DNA of 64,000 nt. It comes from Sphingomicrobium arenosum. GTDB taxonomy: Bacteria; Pseudomonadota; Alphaproteobacteria; Sphingomonadales; Sphingomonadaceae. A program made the translations under genes and the position numbers. Within the stretch, counting starts at the first letter, position 1. The number at the start of each line of letters is the position of its first letter. The notes beneath the pieces are model-generated. The model saw only the letters and a list, made by a program, of their open reading frames with translations, did no database searches and had not been told where the DNA came from. The DNA is taken from positions 434,001 through 498,000 of the forward strand of contig NZ_JANPVN010000001.1 in NCBI RefSeq assembly GCF_026157085.1, in the 5' to 3' direction. This document shows positions 1 to 9,213 of the stretch, piece by piece.

Positions 1-163
1 CCGCGATGCCCTGCCCGCGCGCCGACGGGGGCACGAAGGTGTGGTCGATCATGATGAGCTCGGCATTGGTGCGGCTGAAGGTCATTTCGGCCTCTTCGCT
101 CACACCTTCGGGGGTCGCGTGCCAGCGGCCGCGGCCCCCGTCTTCTTCGAATTTGATGTTCAT
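1..163 (-). CDS. GNAT-like N-acetyltransferase (COG2388 type), 3' end outside window
   Basis: Only the first 54 codons lie in the window; the gene runs off the left edge. The fragment starts MNIKFEEDGG and contains MIDHTFVPPSARGQGIA. The IDHT-x-VPP-x-x-RGQGI core is the acetyl-CoA-binding turn of small YjdJ-like GNAT proteins, which are usually about 90-100 residues. The substrate is not predictable. The next gene upstream on the same strand starts about 37 bp away, so the two may be co-transcribed. The family call rests on this one motif and the position of the start. Confidence 0.7.
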   Translation of the reverse strand, partial: MNIKFEEDGGRGRWHATPEGVSEEAEMTFSRTNAELIMIDHTFVPPSARGQGIA

Positions 164-199
164 GATGGGGCGAACCTTCGACCCTAGGCGGAAGTTGCC

Positions 200-886
200 T
201 CAGGCGGCGACTTCGGGCCTCGGCGCATCGAGGCGGCGGCCGATGGCGACCATCGCGTAGATGAGCGGCGGGAAGAGGACGGCCGAGAGGACGACCTTGG
301 CGAGCATCTGGCCGATCATCAGATTGGCGATCGGGAAGACACCGTAGAAGGCGACCGAGACGAAGATGAGCGTGTCCAAGGCCTGGCTGATCATCCCCGC
401 GACCGAAGAGCGCAGCCACAGGAGGCGACCGCCGGGGCGGCGCAGCTTGTCGAACAGCCACACGTTGAGCAGCGTCGAGATGCCGTAGGCGAGAATGCCG
501 CCGAGCCAGATGCGCGGGGTCGAGGAGAGGAGGAGGTTGAAGGCGCTGAGGCGCTCGCCGTCCATTTCGGGCGCTGCGGGGAGCGCCAGGATGATGACCG
601 TGAGAAGCGAGGAGATGATGAGCGGTACGAAGCCGAACAGCACCATGCGGCGGCCAGCAGTGGCGCCGAACATCTCGGTCACCGCCGAAGAGGTGACCAC
701 CAGCATGAGGAAAGCGAAGATGCCCGCCTCGACCGCCAGGGTGCCGACGCCGGGGAGCGGGAACAGCTCGACCTGCTTGTTGGCGAAGACGCCGGCGATA
801 CAGACCATGCCGCCATAGAAGACGGCGAAGGCGAAGAGCGACAGGGGAATGGCGGTGGGCGCGGGGCGCGAAGTCGTTTCGGTCAT
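200..886 (-). CDS. yhhQ: Queuosine precursor transporter, YhhQ/VUT family
   Basis: A 228-residue polytopic inner-membrane protein with about six hydrophobic segments. The COG1738 family (YhhQ in E. coli) imports queuosine precursors such as preQ0/preQ1 for tRNA modification. After a short polar N-terminus (MTETTSRPAP) it has the motifs VTEMFGATAGRR and SQALDTLIFVSVAFYG, typical of the family. The start at 886 is preferred over a longer reading frame because the membrane segments begin soon after it and the upstream residues look non-coding. It is divergent from the adenosine kinase gene and shares a 142 bp intergenic region with it. Confidence 0.85.
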   Translation of the reverse strand: MTETTSRPAPTAIPLSLFAFAVFYGGMVCIAGVFANKQVELFPLPGVGTLAVEAGIFAFLMLVVTSSAVTEMFGATAGRRMVLFGFVPLIISSLLTVIILALPAAPEMDGERLSAFNLLLSSTPRIWLGGILAYGISTLLNVWLFDKLRRPGGRLLWLRSSVAGMISQALDTLIFVSVAFYGVFPIANLMIGQMLAKVVLSAVLFPPLIYAMVAIGRRLDAPRPEVAA

Positions 887-1028
887 GGCCCGTGTTGCTG
901 CCCATTTTTGGCGACAAAGAAAAGGCTTTTCATTGACGCTTAACGCCTGCGCCATTAGGCGAGCGCCAATCCAAGAGGCGCGCCTCATGGCGGCGCCCGG
1001 CCCCGTTATCAGCAGCTTAGAAGACCAG

Positions 1029-2021
1029 ATGCCCGAGACCCGTTTCGATATTGTCGCCATGGGCGATGCGATCGTCGATGTGATCGCCCCCGCGACGCCC
1101 GAGTTTCTCCAGCAGCATTGCCTGCCGGTGGGCTCGATGCAGCTGCTGACCCCGCTCAAGGCCGACCATCTCTATGCCTCGATGGGCGTGGCCGAGGAGC
1201 ATTCGGGTGGCTCGGCAGCCAATTCGATGGCGGGCGTTGCAGGTCTTGGCGGCAAGGTCGCCTTCATCGGGCAGGTCGCCGACGACCAGTTCGGCAAGGT
1301 CTTCCGCCACGACCTGACCGCCATGGGCGTGCATTTCGACACGCCTGCGCTGGAGGCCAATGCCGATTGCCCGACCGGGCGCTGCCTCATTCTCGTGACG
1401 CCCGATGGGCAGCGCACGATGAACACCGCGCCGGGCGCGAGCCACGAACTGGTGGCCTCTGCGGTGAGCGAAGAACTCGTGAAGGCCAGTCGCATCCTCT
1501 ATCTCGAAGGCTATCTTTTCGGCCCCGACAAGCCGCGCGCGGCGATGATGGAAGCGCGAAAGATGGCGCATGGGGCGGGCAATGAGACTGCTTTCACCCT
1601 GTCGGAAAGCGTCATCATCTCCGAGCGGCGCGACCGTTTCACCCGTTTGATCGAGGAAGGCGGCATCGACCTCCTGTTCTGCAACGATCATGAGGCCAGG
1701 CTGCTGACCGGGCATGACGATGTGCTCGCGGCGGAAATGGCACTGGCGACCAAGGTGAAGACGGCGGTCGTCACGCACGGCGCGGCGGGCGCGAGCGCCA
1801 ATCACGACGGCAAGCGGGTGATTGTGCCCGCGGTGCCGGTCGCCGAGGTGGTCGATACCACCGGCGCGGGCGACCTGTTCGCGGCGGGCTTCCTCGCCGC
1901 CTATACGAAGGATAAGCCGCTCGAGAAATGCCTCGAGACGGGCGCCATTTGCGCCGCCGAGGTGATCAGCCATTATGGCGCGCGGCCCGAGGCCGACCTG
2001 AAGGAGCTGACGAGCCTGTGA
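1029..2021 (+). CDS. Adenosine kinase, PfkB family
   Basis: A 330-residue ribokinase-fold sugar kinase that likely phosphorylates adenosine to AMP in the cytosol. The N-terminal beta strand FDIVAMGDAIVD, the GG-x-AANSM substrate-binding motif near residue 62, and the C-terminal PfkB signature DTTGAGDLFAAGF (residues 276-288, catalytic Asp 282) are all intact. The subfamily fits the adenosine kinases common in Alphaproteobacteria; another nucleoside kinase cannot be excluded. The stop overlaps the GTG start of the LOG gene, and a nucleoside permease follows, so the three genes look like a nucleoside-salvage operon. A longer reading frame exists upstream, but the start at 1029 matches the family N-terminus. 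Confidence 0.85.
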   Translation: MPETRFDIVAMGDAIVDVIAPATPEFLQQHCLPVGSMQLLTPLKADHLYASMGVAEEHSGGSAANSMAGVAGLGGKVAFIGQVADDQFGKVFRHDLTAMGVHFDTPALEANADCPTGRCLILVTPDGQRTMNTAPGASHELVASAVSEELVKASRILYLEGYLFGPDKPRAAMMEARKMAHGAGNETAFTLSESVIISERRDRFTRLIEEGGIDLLFCNDHEARLLTGHDDVLAAEMALATKVKTAVVTHGAAGASANHDGKRVIVPAVPVAEVVDTTGAGDLFAAGFLAAYTKDKPLEKCLETGAICAAEVISHYGARPEADLKELTSL

Positions 2022-2602
2022 GCAAGAGCGACATCGGACGCATCGCCATCTACTGCGGGCACCAGGCGGGGGCGAACCCTGCCTATGCCGAGATGGCCGT
2101 AAAGCTCGCCAGCGCGATGGCCGAACGGGGCATCGATCTCGTCTATGGCGGCGGCAAGCTGGGGCTGATGGGCATCGTCGCCGACACCGTCCTCGAGGCG
2201 GGGGGCAAGGTCTATGGGGTCATCCCGCAGAGCCTCATCGACGTCGAGGTCGCGCATCCGGGCCTCACCGAACTGCATCCCGTGCCGGGCATGCACGAGC
2301 GCAAGGCCAAGATGACCGAATTGACCGATGCCTTCGTCTGCCTGCCGGGCGGCATCGGGACGATGGACGAACTGATGGAAGCCTGGACGTGGAACGCGCT
2401 GGGCTATCACGCCAAGCCCTTCTGCCTCTTGAACGTCAATGGTTTCTGGGACGGCTTCGCCAGCTTCTGCGACCGCGTCGCGGACGAGGGCTTCATGTCG
2501 GCGGATCGCCGCCAGCAGCTGTTGATGGCGCACGACCCGGTCGAGGCCATCGAAAAGCTGGACGAAGCGTCCAAGGCCCGCCAACAAGGCATGGTCTGGT
2601 AA
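2018..2602 (+). CDS. LOG-family protein (TIGR00730), nucleoside 5'-monophosphate phosphoribohydrolase
   Basis: A 194-residue Rossmann-fold protein. The LOG signature PGGIGTMDE (residues 110-118) and the earlier VYGGGKLGLMG are intact. Family members hydrolyse nucleoside 5'-monophosphates to base plus ribose 5-phosphate, and some activate cytokinins. The GTG start at 2018 overlaps the kinase stop (GTGA), indicating translational coupling. Placed between adenosine kinase and a nucleoside permease, a role in purine salvage or turnover is likely. Old annotations of this family as lysine decarboxylase are incorrect. Confidence 0.87.
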   Translation: MSKSDIGRIAIYCGHQAGANPAYAEMAVKLASAMAERGIDLVYGGGKLGLMGIVADTVLEAGGKVYGVIPQSLIDVEVAHPGLTELHPVPGMHERKAKMTELTDAFVCLPGGIGTMDELMEAWTWNALGYHAKPFCLLNVNGFWDGFASFCDRVADEGFMSADRRQQLLMAHDPVEAIEKLDEASKARQQGMVW

Positions 2603-2630
2603 GAAGATAACGCCGGGGGAGGGCGATACA

Positions 2631-3926
2631 GTGCAGGTACTCATGAGCTTCGCGGGGATCGCGCTGATCCTCCTTCTCGCCTTTCTCCTGTCGAACGACA
2701 AGAAAGCCATTCGCCTGCGCGTCGTGGGCGCGGCTTTCGCCTTGCAGGCAGGGATCGCCGCCCTCGTGCTGGCGACCGATTGGGGCGCACGGATCCTCGA
2801 ATGGATGGCGGGCGGGGTGTCCTCGCTGCTCGGCTATTCGGCGGCGGGCACCCAGTTCATCTTCGGCCCCATCGCCAGCCCCGAGATCGGCGGCAACAGC
2901 TTCGCCATCGCGGCGCTGCCCGTGATCATCTTCTTCGCCGCGCTCATCTCGATCCTCTATTATCTCGGCGTGATGCAGCTGATTATCAAATGGGTCGGCG
3001 GCGCGCTCCAGAAGATCACCGGCATCTCCAAGGTCGAAAGCCTTGCCGCGGCGGCCAACATCTTCGTCGGCCAGTCGGAAAGCCCGCTGGTGGTGAAGCC
3101 CTATCTCGCCGCGCTGCCGCCGCAGAAGATCTTCACCATCATGTCGGTCGGCATGGCAGGCGTCGCGGGCACGATCCTCGCCGCCTATGCGGCGATGGGC
3201 ATCGACATCGAATTCCTGCTGGCGGCCGCCTTCATGAGCGCGCCCGGCGGTATCCTCATGGCCAAGATCATCATGCCCGACCCCAAGGTGGTTGCACCGG
3301 TTGGCGACGACGCCGAACTGGCCGAACAGGGCCGCAGCCCCAAGGGCGGCGCGGCGGCGGCACTGAACGACCATGTCGAAGAGGTCGATGCGCATGACGG
3401 GGAGGAAAAGCCCGCCAACATCATCATGGCCGCCGCCATGGGTGCGCAGACGGGCGTGAAGCTCGCCGTCGCGGTCGCCGCGATGGTGCTGAGCTTCGTC
3501 GCTCTGGTCGCGCTGGCCAACGGCATCCTGGGCGGTGTCGGCGGCTGGTTTGGGTTGGAAGACCTCACCTTCCAGAAGATCGTCGGCTTCATCTTCCAGC
3601 CGATCATGTATCTGATCGGCGTGCCGTGGGAGGAAGCCAATGTTGCAGGCGGCCTGTTCGGCACCAAGGTCGTCTTGAACGAATTCGTCGCCTTCATCGA
3701 TCTGGGCGCGCTCGAAGGGCTGTCGCAGCGCACCGTGGCGATCGTCACCTTCGCGCTGTGCGGTTTCGCGAACTTCTCGTCGATCGCGATCCAGATGGCG
3801 GTGACGGGCGGGCTCGCGCCCAACCAGCGTCCGGTGATCGCCAAGCTGGGCCTGCGCGCGCTGGCCGCCGGTTCGCTCGCCAACCTGATGAGCGCGGCGC
3901 TTGCGGGGCTGTTGCTCTCGCTTTGA
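2631..3926 (+). CDS. nupC: Concentrative nucleoside transporter, NupC/CNT family
   Basis: A 431-residue inner-membrane nucleoside:cation symporter. The family motifs GQSESPLVVKPYL (about residue 146) and GTKVVLNEFVAF (about residue 347), which line the substrate site, are present. About 30 polar residues (GRSPKGGAAA to HDGEEKP) form an unusually long cytoplasmic loop near the middle. A purine-rich ribosome-binding site (GGGGGAGGG) precedes the GTG at 2631; an in-frame ATG lies at 2643. Gene order with adenosine kinase and a LOG protein supports nucleoside uptake coupled to intracellular salvage. Confidence 0.9.
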   Translation: MQVLMSFAGIALILLLAFLLSNDKKAIRLRVVGAAFALQAGIAALVLATDWGARILEWMAGGVSSLLGYSAAGTQFIFGPIASPEIGGNSFAIAALPVIIFFAALISILYYLGVMQLIIKWVGGALQKITGISKVESLAAAANIFVGQSESPLVVKPYLAALPPQKIFTIMSVGMAGVAGTILAAYAAMGIDIEFLLAAAFMSAPGGILMAKIIMPDPKVVAPVGDDAELAEQGRSPKGGAAAALNDHVEEVDAHDGEEKPANIIMAAAMGAQTGVKLAVAVAAMVLSFVALVALANGILGGVGGWFGLEDLTFQKIVGFIFQPIMYLIGVPWEEANVAGGLFGTKVVLNEFVAFIDLGALEGLSQRTVAIVTFALCGFANFSSIAIQMAVTGGLAPNQRPVIAKLGLRALAAGSLANLMSAALAGLLLSL

Positions 3927-3936
3927 CGCGCGTCAA

Positions 3937-3964
3937 TTGAACCGTAAGGCATTGAGGGCTAAAG
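3937..3964 (+). promoter_or_regulatory. Candidate promoter for the 2OG-Fe(II) oxygenase gene
   Basis: A TTGAAC hexamer (3937-3942) is followed after 16 nt by CTAAAG (3959-3964); the wider GCTAAAGG resembles the GCTANAWC -10 element described for Caulobacter housekeeping promoters. Only 8 nt separate the element from the ATG at 3973, so the transcript would be leaderless or nearly so. Confidence 0.4.
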
Positions 3965-3972
3965 GGCCTCGC

Positions 3973-4914
3973 ATGACCAAGACCATTACCAGTGAAAGCG
4001 TCGCGACCGTCAGCTTGAAGGACGATCCCGATACGCTCGCCCGCGACCTCGGCAACAGCTTTGTCGACTATGGTTTCGCCATCGTGCGCGACCATGGCAT
4101 CCCGCAGGACCTCATCGACGAGGCGCATGAAAAGGCGGCGGCCTTCTTCGCGCTGCCCGAGGATGTGAAGAAGAAATATCACATCGCCGGCGGCGGCGGG
4201 GCGCGCGGCTATACGCCGTTCGGCATCGAGACCGCCAAGGGTGCCAAGGCCTACGACCTCAAGGAATTCTATCACGTCGGGCGCGACCTGCCCGAGGGGC
4301 ATCGTTTCCGCGACCATATGGCCGACAATGTCTGGCCCGAGGAAATCGCCAGCTTCGAGACGACCTTCAAGAAGCTCTATGCCGAGTTCGACAAGGCGGG
4401 CGAGCGCCTGCTGCGCGCCGTCGCGCGTTTCCTCGATATCGAGGAAGACTATCTGGTCGACGCTATTCGTGACGGCAACAGCGTGATGCGCATGCTGCAT
4501 TACCCGCCGATCCCCGCCCAGCCGGGCGAGCATATCCGCGCCGGTGCACATGGCGACATCAACGCCATCACGCTGCTCTTGGGGGCCGAGGAAGCGGGTC
4601 TCCAGCTCCTTACCAAGGAGGGCGAATGGCTCGACGTGAAGCCCAAGGAGGGCGAGCTGGCGATCAATATCGGCGACATGCTCGACCGGCTGACCAACGG
4701 CTATCTGCCTTCGACCCAGCACCGCGTGATCAATCCGGCGCCGGAGCGCGCGAGCAATGCGCGCTATTCCATGCCCTTCTTCCTGCATTTCCGTTCGGAC
4801 TTCATGATCGAAGCGCTTCCCAGCTGCGTGCCCGAGGGCGAGGAGCCGAAGAACCCGCCGATCACCGCAGACGACTACCTCCAGCAGCGCCTGGCGGAGA
4901 TCAAGCTCAAGTGA
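3973..4914 (+). CDS. 2-oxoglutarate/Fe(II)-dependent oxygenase, isopenicillin N synthase-like
   Basis: A 313-residue double-stranded beta-helix dioxygenase. The iron ligands are visible as H193-x-D195 in GAHGDIN and H250 in STQHRV. The 2-oxoglutarate-anchoring R264-x-S266 (RYSMPFF) is also present. An N-terminal DIOX_N-type region (residues 5-110) precedes the catalytic barrel. Such proteins hydroxylate or desaturate small molecules; the substrate cannot be read from sequence. The stop overlaps the GTG start of the PhnA-like gene, so the two are translationally coupled. Confidence 0.82.
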   Translation: MTKTITSESVATVSLKDDPDTLARDLGNSFVDYGFAIVRDHGIPQDLIDEAHEKAAAFFALPEDVKKKYHIAGGGGARGYTPFGIETAKGAKAYDLKEFYHVGRDLPEGHRFRDHMADNVWPEEIASFETTFKKLYAEFDKAGERLLRAVARFLDIEEDYLVDAIRDGNSVMRMLHYPPIPAQPGEHIRAGAHGDINAITLLLGAEEAGLQLLTKEGEWLDVKPKEGELAINIGDMLDRLTNGYLPSTQHRVINPAPERASNARYSMPFFLHFRSDFMIEALPSCVPEGEEPKNPPITADDYLQQRLAEIKLK

Positions 4915-5240
4915 GCGATGACGAATGGGTCTATGACGAGGTGACGGGCGACTGGATGCCCGCCTCGGAACTGGCCGAAAAGGAAGCGACACGCGCCGCC
5001 GCCACGGCTGCGTCCGACGAGGATGCGGTGGTGGTGCGCGACGCGGTCGGCAATGTGCTGGCGGACGGCGATGCCGTGACGCTGGCCAAGGATCTCGAGG
5101 TTAAGGGGGCGGGCCATACACTCAAGCGCGGCACGCTCATCCCCTCGATCCGCCTGACCGGCGACGCGCAGGAAATCGACTGCAAATATCCGGGCATCAA
5201 GGGCCTCGTCCTTCGCGCCGAGTTCGTGAAGAAGCGCTGA
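4911..5240 (+). CDS. PhnA-domain protein lacking the zinc ribbon
   Basis: A 109-residue protein. The C-terminal half matches the PhnA fold: VVVRDAVGNVLADGDAVTL, then KGAGHTLKRGT, then IDCKYPGIKGLVLRAEFVKK. Classical PhnA proteins begin with a CxxC zinc ribbon. Here the first 40 residues are instead acidic and aromatic (SDDEWVYDEVTGDWMPASE), with no cysteine pair. The family name derives from phosphonate metabolism, but no phosphonate genes are nearby and the function is unknown. The GTG start at 4911 overlaps the oxygenase stop. Confidence 0.75.
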   Translation: MSDDEWVYDEVTGDWMPASELAEKEATRAAATAASDEDAVVVRDAVGNVLADGDAVTLAKDLEVKGAGHTLKRGTLIPSIRLTGDAQEIDCKYPGIKGLVLRAEFVKKR

Positions 5241-5298
5241 GGCTGGCCAGCGCGCATCGCATCGCCTTATGAAAGTGGCGAACCTCGCGGAGATGCCC

Positions 5299-6114
5299 AT
5301 GCCTGCCATGCTTGCACTATCCCTTGCCCTTGCGATGCCCGCCGCGGCGCAAGAAGCGCCGCCGCCCAACCATCTGGCGGCGCTCCAGGGCGGCTATCAT
5401 CATGTGGAGAGTGAGGCGACGGGGCGCTCTTATCATGTCTATGTGCGGCTGCCGGAGGGATATGCGGGGGGCGAGGAGACCTATCCCACCGTCTACCTGC
5501 TCGATGGCGATGCCACCTTCCCGATGCTCGCGCCCGCGCATCTGCTGCTCCATTACGAGGACAAGCTGCCCGAGGCGATCATCGTCGGCATCGCTTATGG
5601 CACTTTCGGCGAAGGCAATCATCGTGGCCTCGATTTCACCACCACCGCCATCCCGGACAATCCCGAGGGCGGGCAGGCGCCGCTGTTCCAGCGTTTCCTT
5701 CACGAGGAGGTCGCGCCGCTGATCGAGTCGCGATATCGAAGCGACCCCGAGCGCCGTATCCTGCTCGGCAATTCGCGCGGGGCCAACTACGTCCTCTTCG
5801 ATGCGTTCACGACGCCCGATTTCTTCTGGGCTCGGATCGCCAGCAACCCCTCGACCGCGCCCGATGGCGACAAATGGTTGGACGAGCCGGCTACGGCGAC
5901 GCGCGCGGACCTCCACCTCGCCATGACCAGCGCCGATGGCGACCATCCGCCCTTTCGCGCTTATGCCCGGCGCTGGATGGGGCATTGGAGCGAGGCCGAG
6001 AACACGCCATGGACGGTCCACGCCATCGATGTGCCTGACGCCACCCATGCCGCCGATATTCCCCGTGCCTACCGCGCCGCAATGCGACGCTTCTTCACCG
6101 ACGTGGCCGAATGA
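5299..6114 (+). CDS. Secreted esterase-like alpha/beta hydrolase (COG2819)
   Basis: About 271 residues, beginning with a short hydrophobic export signal ending AMPAAAQ. The TYPTVYLLDGDATFP region and the nucleophile elbow GNSRGA are typical of IroE/Fes-like esterases; the catalytic serine lies in GNSRG. A late DATHAAD supplies a candidate histidine. The start at 5299 is chosen because GGAG lies 6 nt upstream; ATGs at 5293 and 5269 are alternatives, and the one at 5269 would add a lysine to the signal peptide. The stop overlaps the next start (ATGA). Confidence 0.75.
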   Translation: MPAMLALSLALAMPAAAQEAPPPNHLAALQGGYHHVESEATGRSYHVYVRLPEGYAGGEETYPTVYLLDGDATFPMLAPAHLLLHYEDKLPEAIIVGIAYGTFGEGNHRGLDFTTTAIPDNPEGGQAPLFQRFLHEEVAPLIESRYRSDPERRILLGNSRGANYVLFDAFTTPDFFWARIASNPSTAPDGDKWLDEPATATRADLHLAMTSADGDHPPFRAYARRWMGHWSEAENTPWTVHAIDVPDATHAADIPRAYRAAMRRFFTDVAE

Positions 6115-6896
6115 GGCTCGGCGAGGTGTTCGATGCGCTCGTCCGCGACGGCGACCGTTTTACCATCACCGCGCCTGAGGCCTGGGCGCAGGGGCGTACG
6201 CTCTATGGCGGAATGACGCTGGCGCTCGCGCACGAGGCGGCGCGGCGCTATTTCGACGACCTGCCGCCATTGAGGAGCGCGCAATGCGTGTTCGTCGGGC
6301 CGGCGGCGGGGCGGGTGCATTTCCTCCCCGGCATCCTGCGACAGGGGCGGTCGACGACCATGGTGGCGGTGGAAGCGGTGAGCGATGACGGGCCGGTGCT
6401 GCGCGCGAGCTTCGTCTTTGGCGCACGGCGTGACAGCGTCGTGCAGGTCGATCCGCCAGCTTTGCCCGACGTGCGATCGCCCGCGACGTCGGGTCCGTTG
6501 TTCGGCCAGGGCAACGACCGCGCGCCGGGATTCACCGCCAATTTCGACATGCGCCTCGGCGGCGGGTCGCAGGGATTGTCGGGAGGCGCGCCGATGATGG
6601 CGACCTGGGCGAAATTTCGCGAGGCACCGGGGGGCGACCCGGTCTCGGCGTTGCTCGCGCTCGCCGATGCACCGCCGCCTGCTGCGATCACGCGCTTTCC
6701 CGCGCTGGCGCCCCTGTCGAGCGTGACCTGGCATCTCGATCTCGTCGCAAAGCCCGTGGACGTCGATGGCTGGCACCTGCTCCTCGCCGAGGCAGAGCAT
6801 AGCGGCGAGGGCATGACCACGCAGGACATGAAACTGTGGAGCGAGGATGGGCGGCTGCTTGCGACCGGACGGCAGAATATCGCGATTTTTGCCTAA
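6111..6896 (+). CDS. Thioesterase-family protein, hotdog fold (TesB-like)
   Basis: A 261-residue probable acyl-CoA thioesterase. The N-terminal hotdog segment has QGRTLYGGMTLALAHEAARR, where the YGG-x-x-LALA helix is typical of acyl-CoA hotdog domains. The C-terminal region, with WHLDLV and DMKLWSEDGRLLATGRQ, forms a second hotdog as in double-domain TesB proteins. Acyl-chain preference is unknown. It starts within the stop of the esterase gene, so both are made from one transcript. Confidence 0.75.
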   Translation: MRLGEVFDALVRDGDRFTITAPEAWAQGRTLYGGMTLALAHEAARRYFDDLPPLRSAQCVFVGPAAGRVHFLPGILRQGRSTTMVAVEAVSDDGPVLRASFVFGARRDSVVQVDPPALPDVRSPATSGPLFGQGNDRAPGFTANFDMRLGGGSQGLSGGAPMMATWAKFREAPGGDPVSALLALADAPPPAAITRFPALAPLSSVTWHLDLVAKPVDVDGWHLLLAEAEHSGEGMTTQDMKLWSEDGRLLATGRQNIAIFA

Positions 6897-7011
6897 AGGA
6901 CACATCCCCGGCGGCGCTTGATCGGCGCATGCGGTCGCTTGTCGAAAGTGACTTCGCCTTCACTGCCCGGTCCGCCCAATCCTTCGCGCCTGTCCATGAC
7001 GTGGAGGATCT

Positions 7012-9213
7012 ATGTTCGTCTCGCTCGCTGCGCTTGCTTTCGCGCTCCAGCCCGTTCCCCCTGCTCCCAGCGAAGCGCAATATAAGCGCACCGAGCGGTT
7101 CATCCGCTTCGCCAATGACGTCCGGCTGTTCCATGTTGAGGGCGAGCGTGCGACGGGGCGGCAAGCGGAGGCAGCGTTTGCCGCGCTGGCACCGCGCATC
7201 CTCGCCTCGACCAGCGAAGAAGAAGCCGAGGCGATGGCGCTGCGCTATGCCGAGCTGTCGGGCGGGGGCGTGGCGCTGGGCGACAGTTTTGCGGCTCGGC
7301 TCGTCGACGCGCCGGTCGCGCTGCGCGATGATCTCCTCATCGTCGACTGCGCGCAGCTCGGCCCCGACGCCTTCGATCCTGACCATACGCTCGCCGACCT
7401 CTATGCGCGGGCCTTCTCCGAGGATGTGGTGTTCGATTGTCGAGGTATGGCCGATCCCCGCGCGGCGCGGCAGGCCGAACTGGTGCTGGCCTATGTGGTG
7501 AGCGACCGGCTCGCGCCGACCAGCGCGACGGGACTGCCCGCGGTGCACCAGCGCCAGCGTTTCTATGAGGGCTGGGTCCCCGACGTGGGAATGAGCAGCG
7601 GCGGCTATGTCGTCGGCTATGTCGAACCCGAAGTCGCACCGGCGAGCGCCCCCGATGGCAGCGTTGAAAGCTTCCATGCGACGGTGCTGGTCAATGCCGC
7701 GTCGGCGGACGTGTCGACCGTCTTCGCGGGCGCGCAGGCGGCGGGCATCGCGACCATCGTCCAGGTCGGTCCCTATGACGGCGCGGGACTGTCGCGCACG
7801 GAAGATTATGACATTGCCGTGCCGACTGCGTCTGCGCGGGTCGCAGGCGAGAAAGTGAGACCGAAGGCCTGCTTACCCGCCGATATCGACGAGGCACAGC
7901 TGATCGCGGCACTGAAGGCGCATCGGGCGGGTGGGACGCTGCCCGCATGCGGCGCATCCGACATCGCCCCCGTGCCGCTCGTGCCCGCCGAAGAGGTGGA
8001 TTGGGAGGATCACGAGACGCTGCCGGGGCTCGGCGCGCGGCTCACCGCGCTGCTGCGGCTGTGGGGAACGATCGAATATTTCAATCCCTATGACGCGCTC
8101 AACGACGAGGACTGGACCGAGGCGCTAGGACGGCATCTGCCCGCCTTTGTCGAGGCGGCGACGCGCGAGGACTATGACTGGGCGGTACAGCGCCTGATCG
8201 CCGAGATCGACGACAGCCATGTCCGCTTCGAGGGCATGACCAACGTCTATGCGCGCGCGCTGACGCACCAGCCCGGTTTCGCGCTGGTGGCGTCGGACTG
8301 CGACTATTTCGTGTCGCGCGTGGTCGATCCGGCGCTTGAGGGGCAGGTCGCGGTCGGCGATCGCCTCCTGTCGATCGACGGCGAGCCGATTGCCGAGGCC
8401 TCCGCACGGATGGCGCGGCTGGCCTCTTCCTCGACCCGCGATGCCGCGTGCCTGCGCAATTCCGTGACGCTTCTTGGCGGGAGCGAGGGCAGCGAGACGC
8501 AGGTCGAATTCGAGCGTGACGGTCGGACGATCAGCCTCAGCCTCGTGCGCGATACGGCCCGCGAGGCGCTCCAGATGGCGCCCGACGACACGCCCACCCA
8601 CCGCGCGATCGACGAGAAGGTTTATTATGCCGACCTCGATCGGCTGACGCGCGGCGAGGTGGCGGCGATGTTCGAGGCGGCGGCAGCGAGCGAGGCGCTG
8701 ATCCTCGACATGCGCGGCTATCCCGCCGGCACGGCGTGGGTCGTGGCGCCGCGCCTGGCGAGCGAGGCGACCGACGAGGCGGTCGCGGCGCTGTTCCGGC
8801 GACCGATGTACAAGGGGCCGGGGGCGCCGCTGTCGCACTGGTCGGCGTTCGAACAGCGCGTGCCGCCGCGCGGGGATGCGCCGCGATACGACGGCAAGGT
8901 GGTGGTCATCACCAACGCTCGCGCGATCAGCCAGGCCGAACATACGATCATGTTCATCAAGGCGGCGCGGCCCGAGGCCGTGGTCGTCGGAAGCCCCACC
9001 AACGGGGCCAATGGCGATGTCAGCAAGATCCGCCTGCCGGGCGGGCTGGTGGTGCGTTTCACCGCGCATGACGTCCGCCACCCCGACGGCCGCCAGCTGC
9101 AGCGTGTCGGCATCCAGCCCGACGTGCTCGTCTATCCCACCGCCGAGGGGATCGCGGCGGGGCGCGATGAATTGCTCGAGCGGGCGCTCGTAGAAGCGCG
9201 CCGCGCCGACTAG
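7012..9213 (+). CDS. Secreted S41-family serine peptidase
   Basis: A 733-residue protein with a short N-terminal hydrophobic export segment. Residues 1-330 form a poorly characterised N-terminal module. The LRLWGTIEYFNPY motif (about residue 350) is typical of a subgroup of S41 peptidases. A PDZ-like region follows (VGDRLLSIDGEPI). The C-terminal protease domain carries ITNARAISQAEH, whose S-x-A-E is the usual nucleophile context, and GSPTNGANGDVSKIRLPGG. Probably a periplasmic C-terminal-processing-like peptidase with unknown substrate. GGAGG lies 4-5 nt before the ATG. Confidence 0.8.
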   Translation: MFVSLAALAFALQPVPPAPSEAQYKRTERFIRFANDVRLFHVEGERATGRQAEAAFAALAPRILASTSEEEAEAMALRYAELSGGGVALGDSFAARLVDAPVALRDDLLIVDCAQLGPDAFDPDHTLADLYARAFSEDVVFDCRGMADPRAARQAELVLAYVVSDRLAPTSATGLPAVHQRQRFYEGWVPDVGMSSGGYVVGYVEPEVAPASAPDGSVESFHATVLVNAASADVSTVFAGAQAAGIATIVQVGPYDGAGLSRTEDYDIAVPTASARVAGEKVRPKACLPADIDEAQLIAALKAHRAGGTLPACGASDIAPVPLVPAEEVDWEDHETLPGLGARLTALLRLWGTIEYFNPYDALNDEDWTEALGRHLPAFVEAATREDYDWAVQRLIAEIDDSHVRFEGMTNVYARALTHQPGFALVASDCDYFVSRVVDPALEGQVAVGDRLLSIDGEPIAEASARMARLASSSTRDAACLRNSVTLLGGSEGSETQVEFERDGRTISLSLVRDTAREALQMAPDDTPTHRAIDEKVYYADLDRLTRGEVAAMFEAAAASEALILDMRGYPAGTAWVVAPRLASEATDEAVAALFRRPMYKGPGAPLSHWSAFEQRVPPRGDAPRYDGKVVVITNARAISQAEHTIMFIKAARPEAVVVGSPTNGANGDVSKIRLPGGLVVRFTAHDVRHPDGRQLQRVGIQPDVLVYPTAEGIAAGRDELLERALVEARRAD

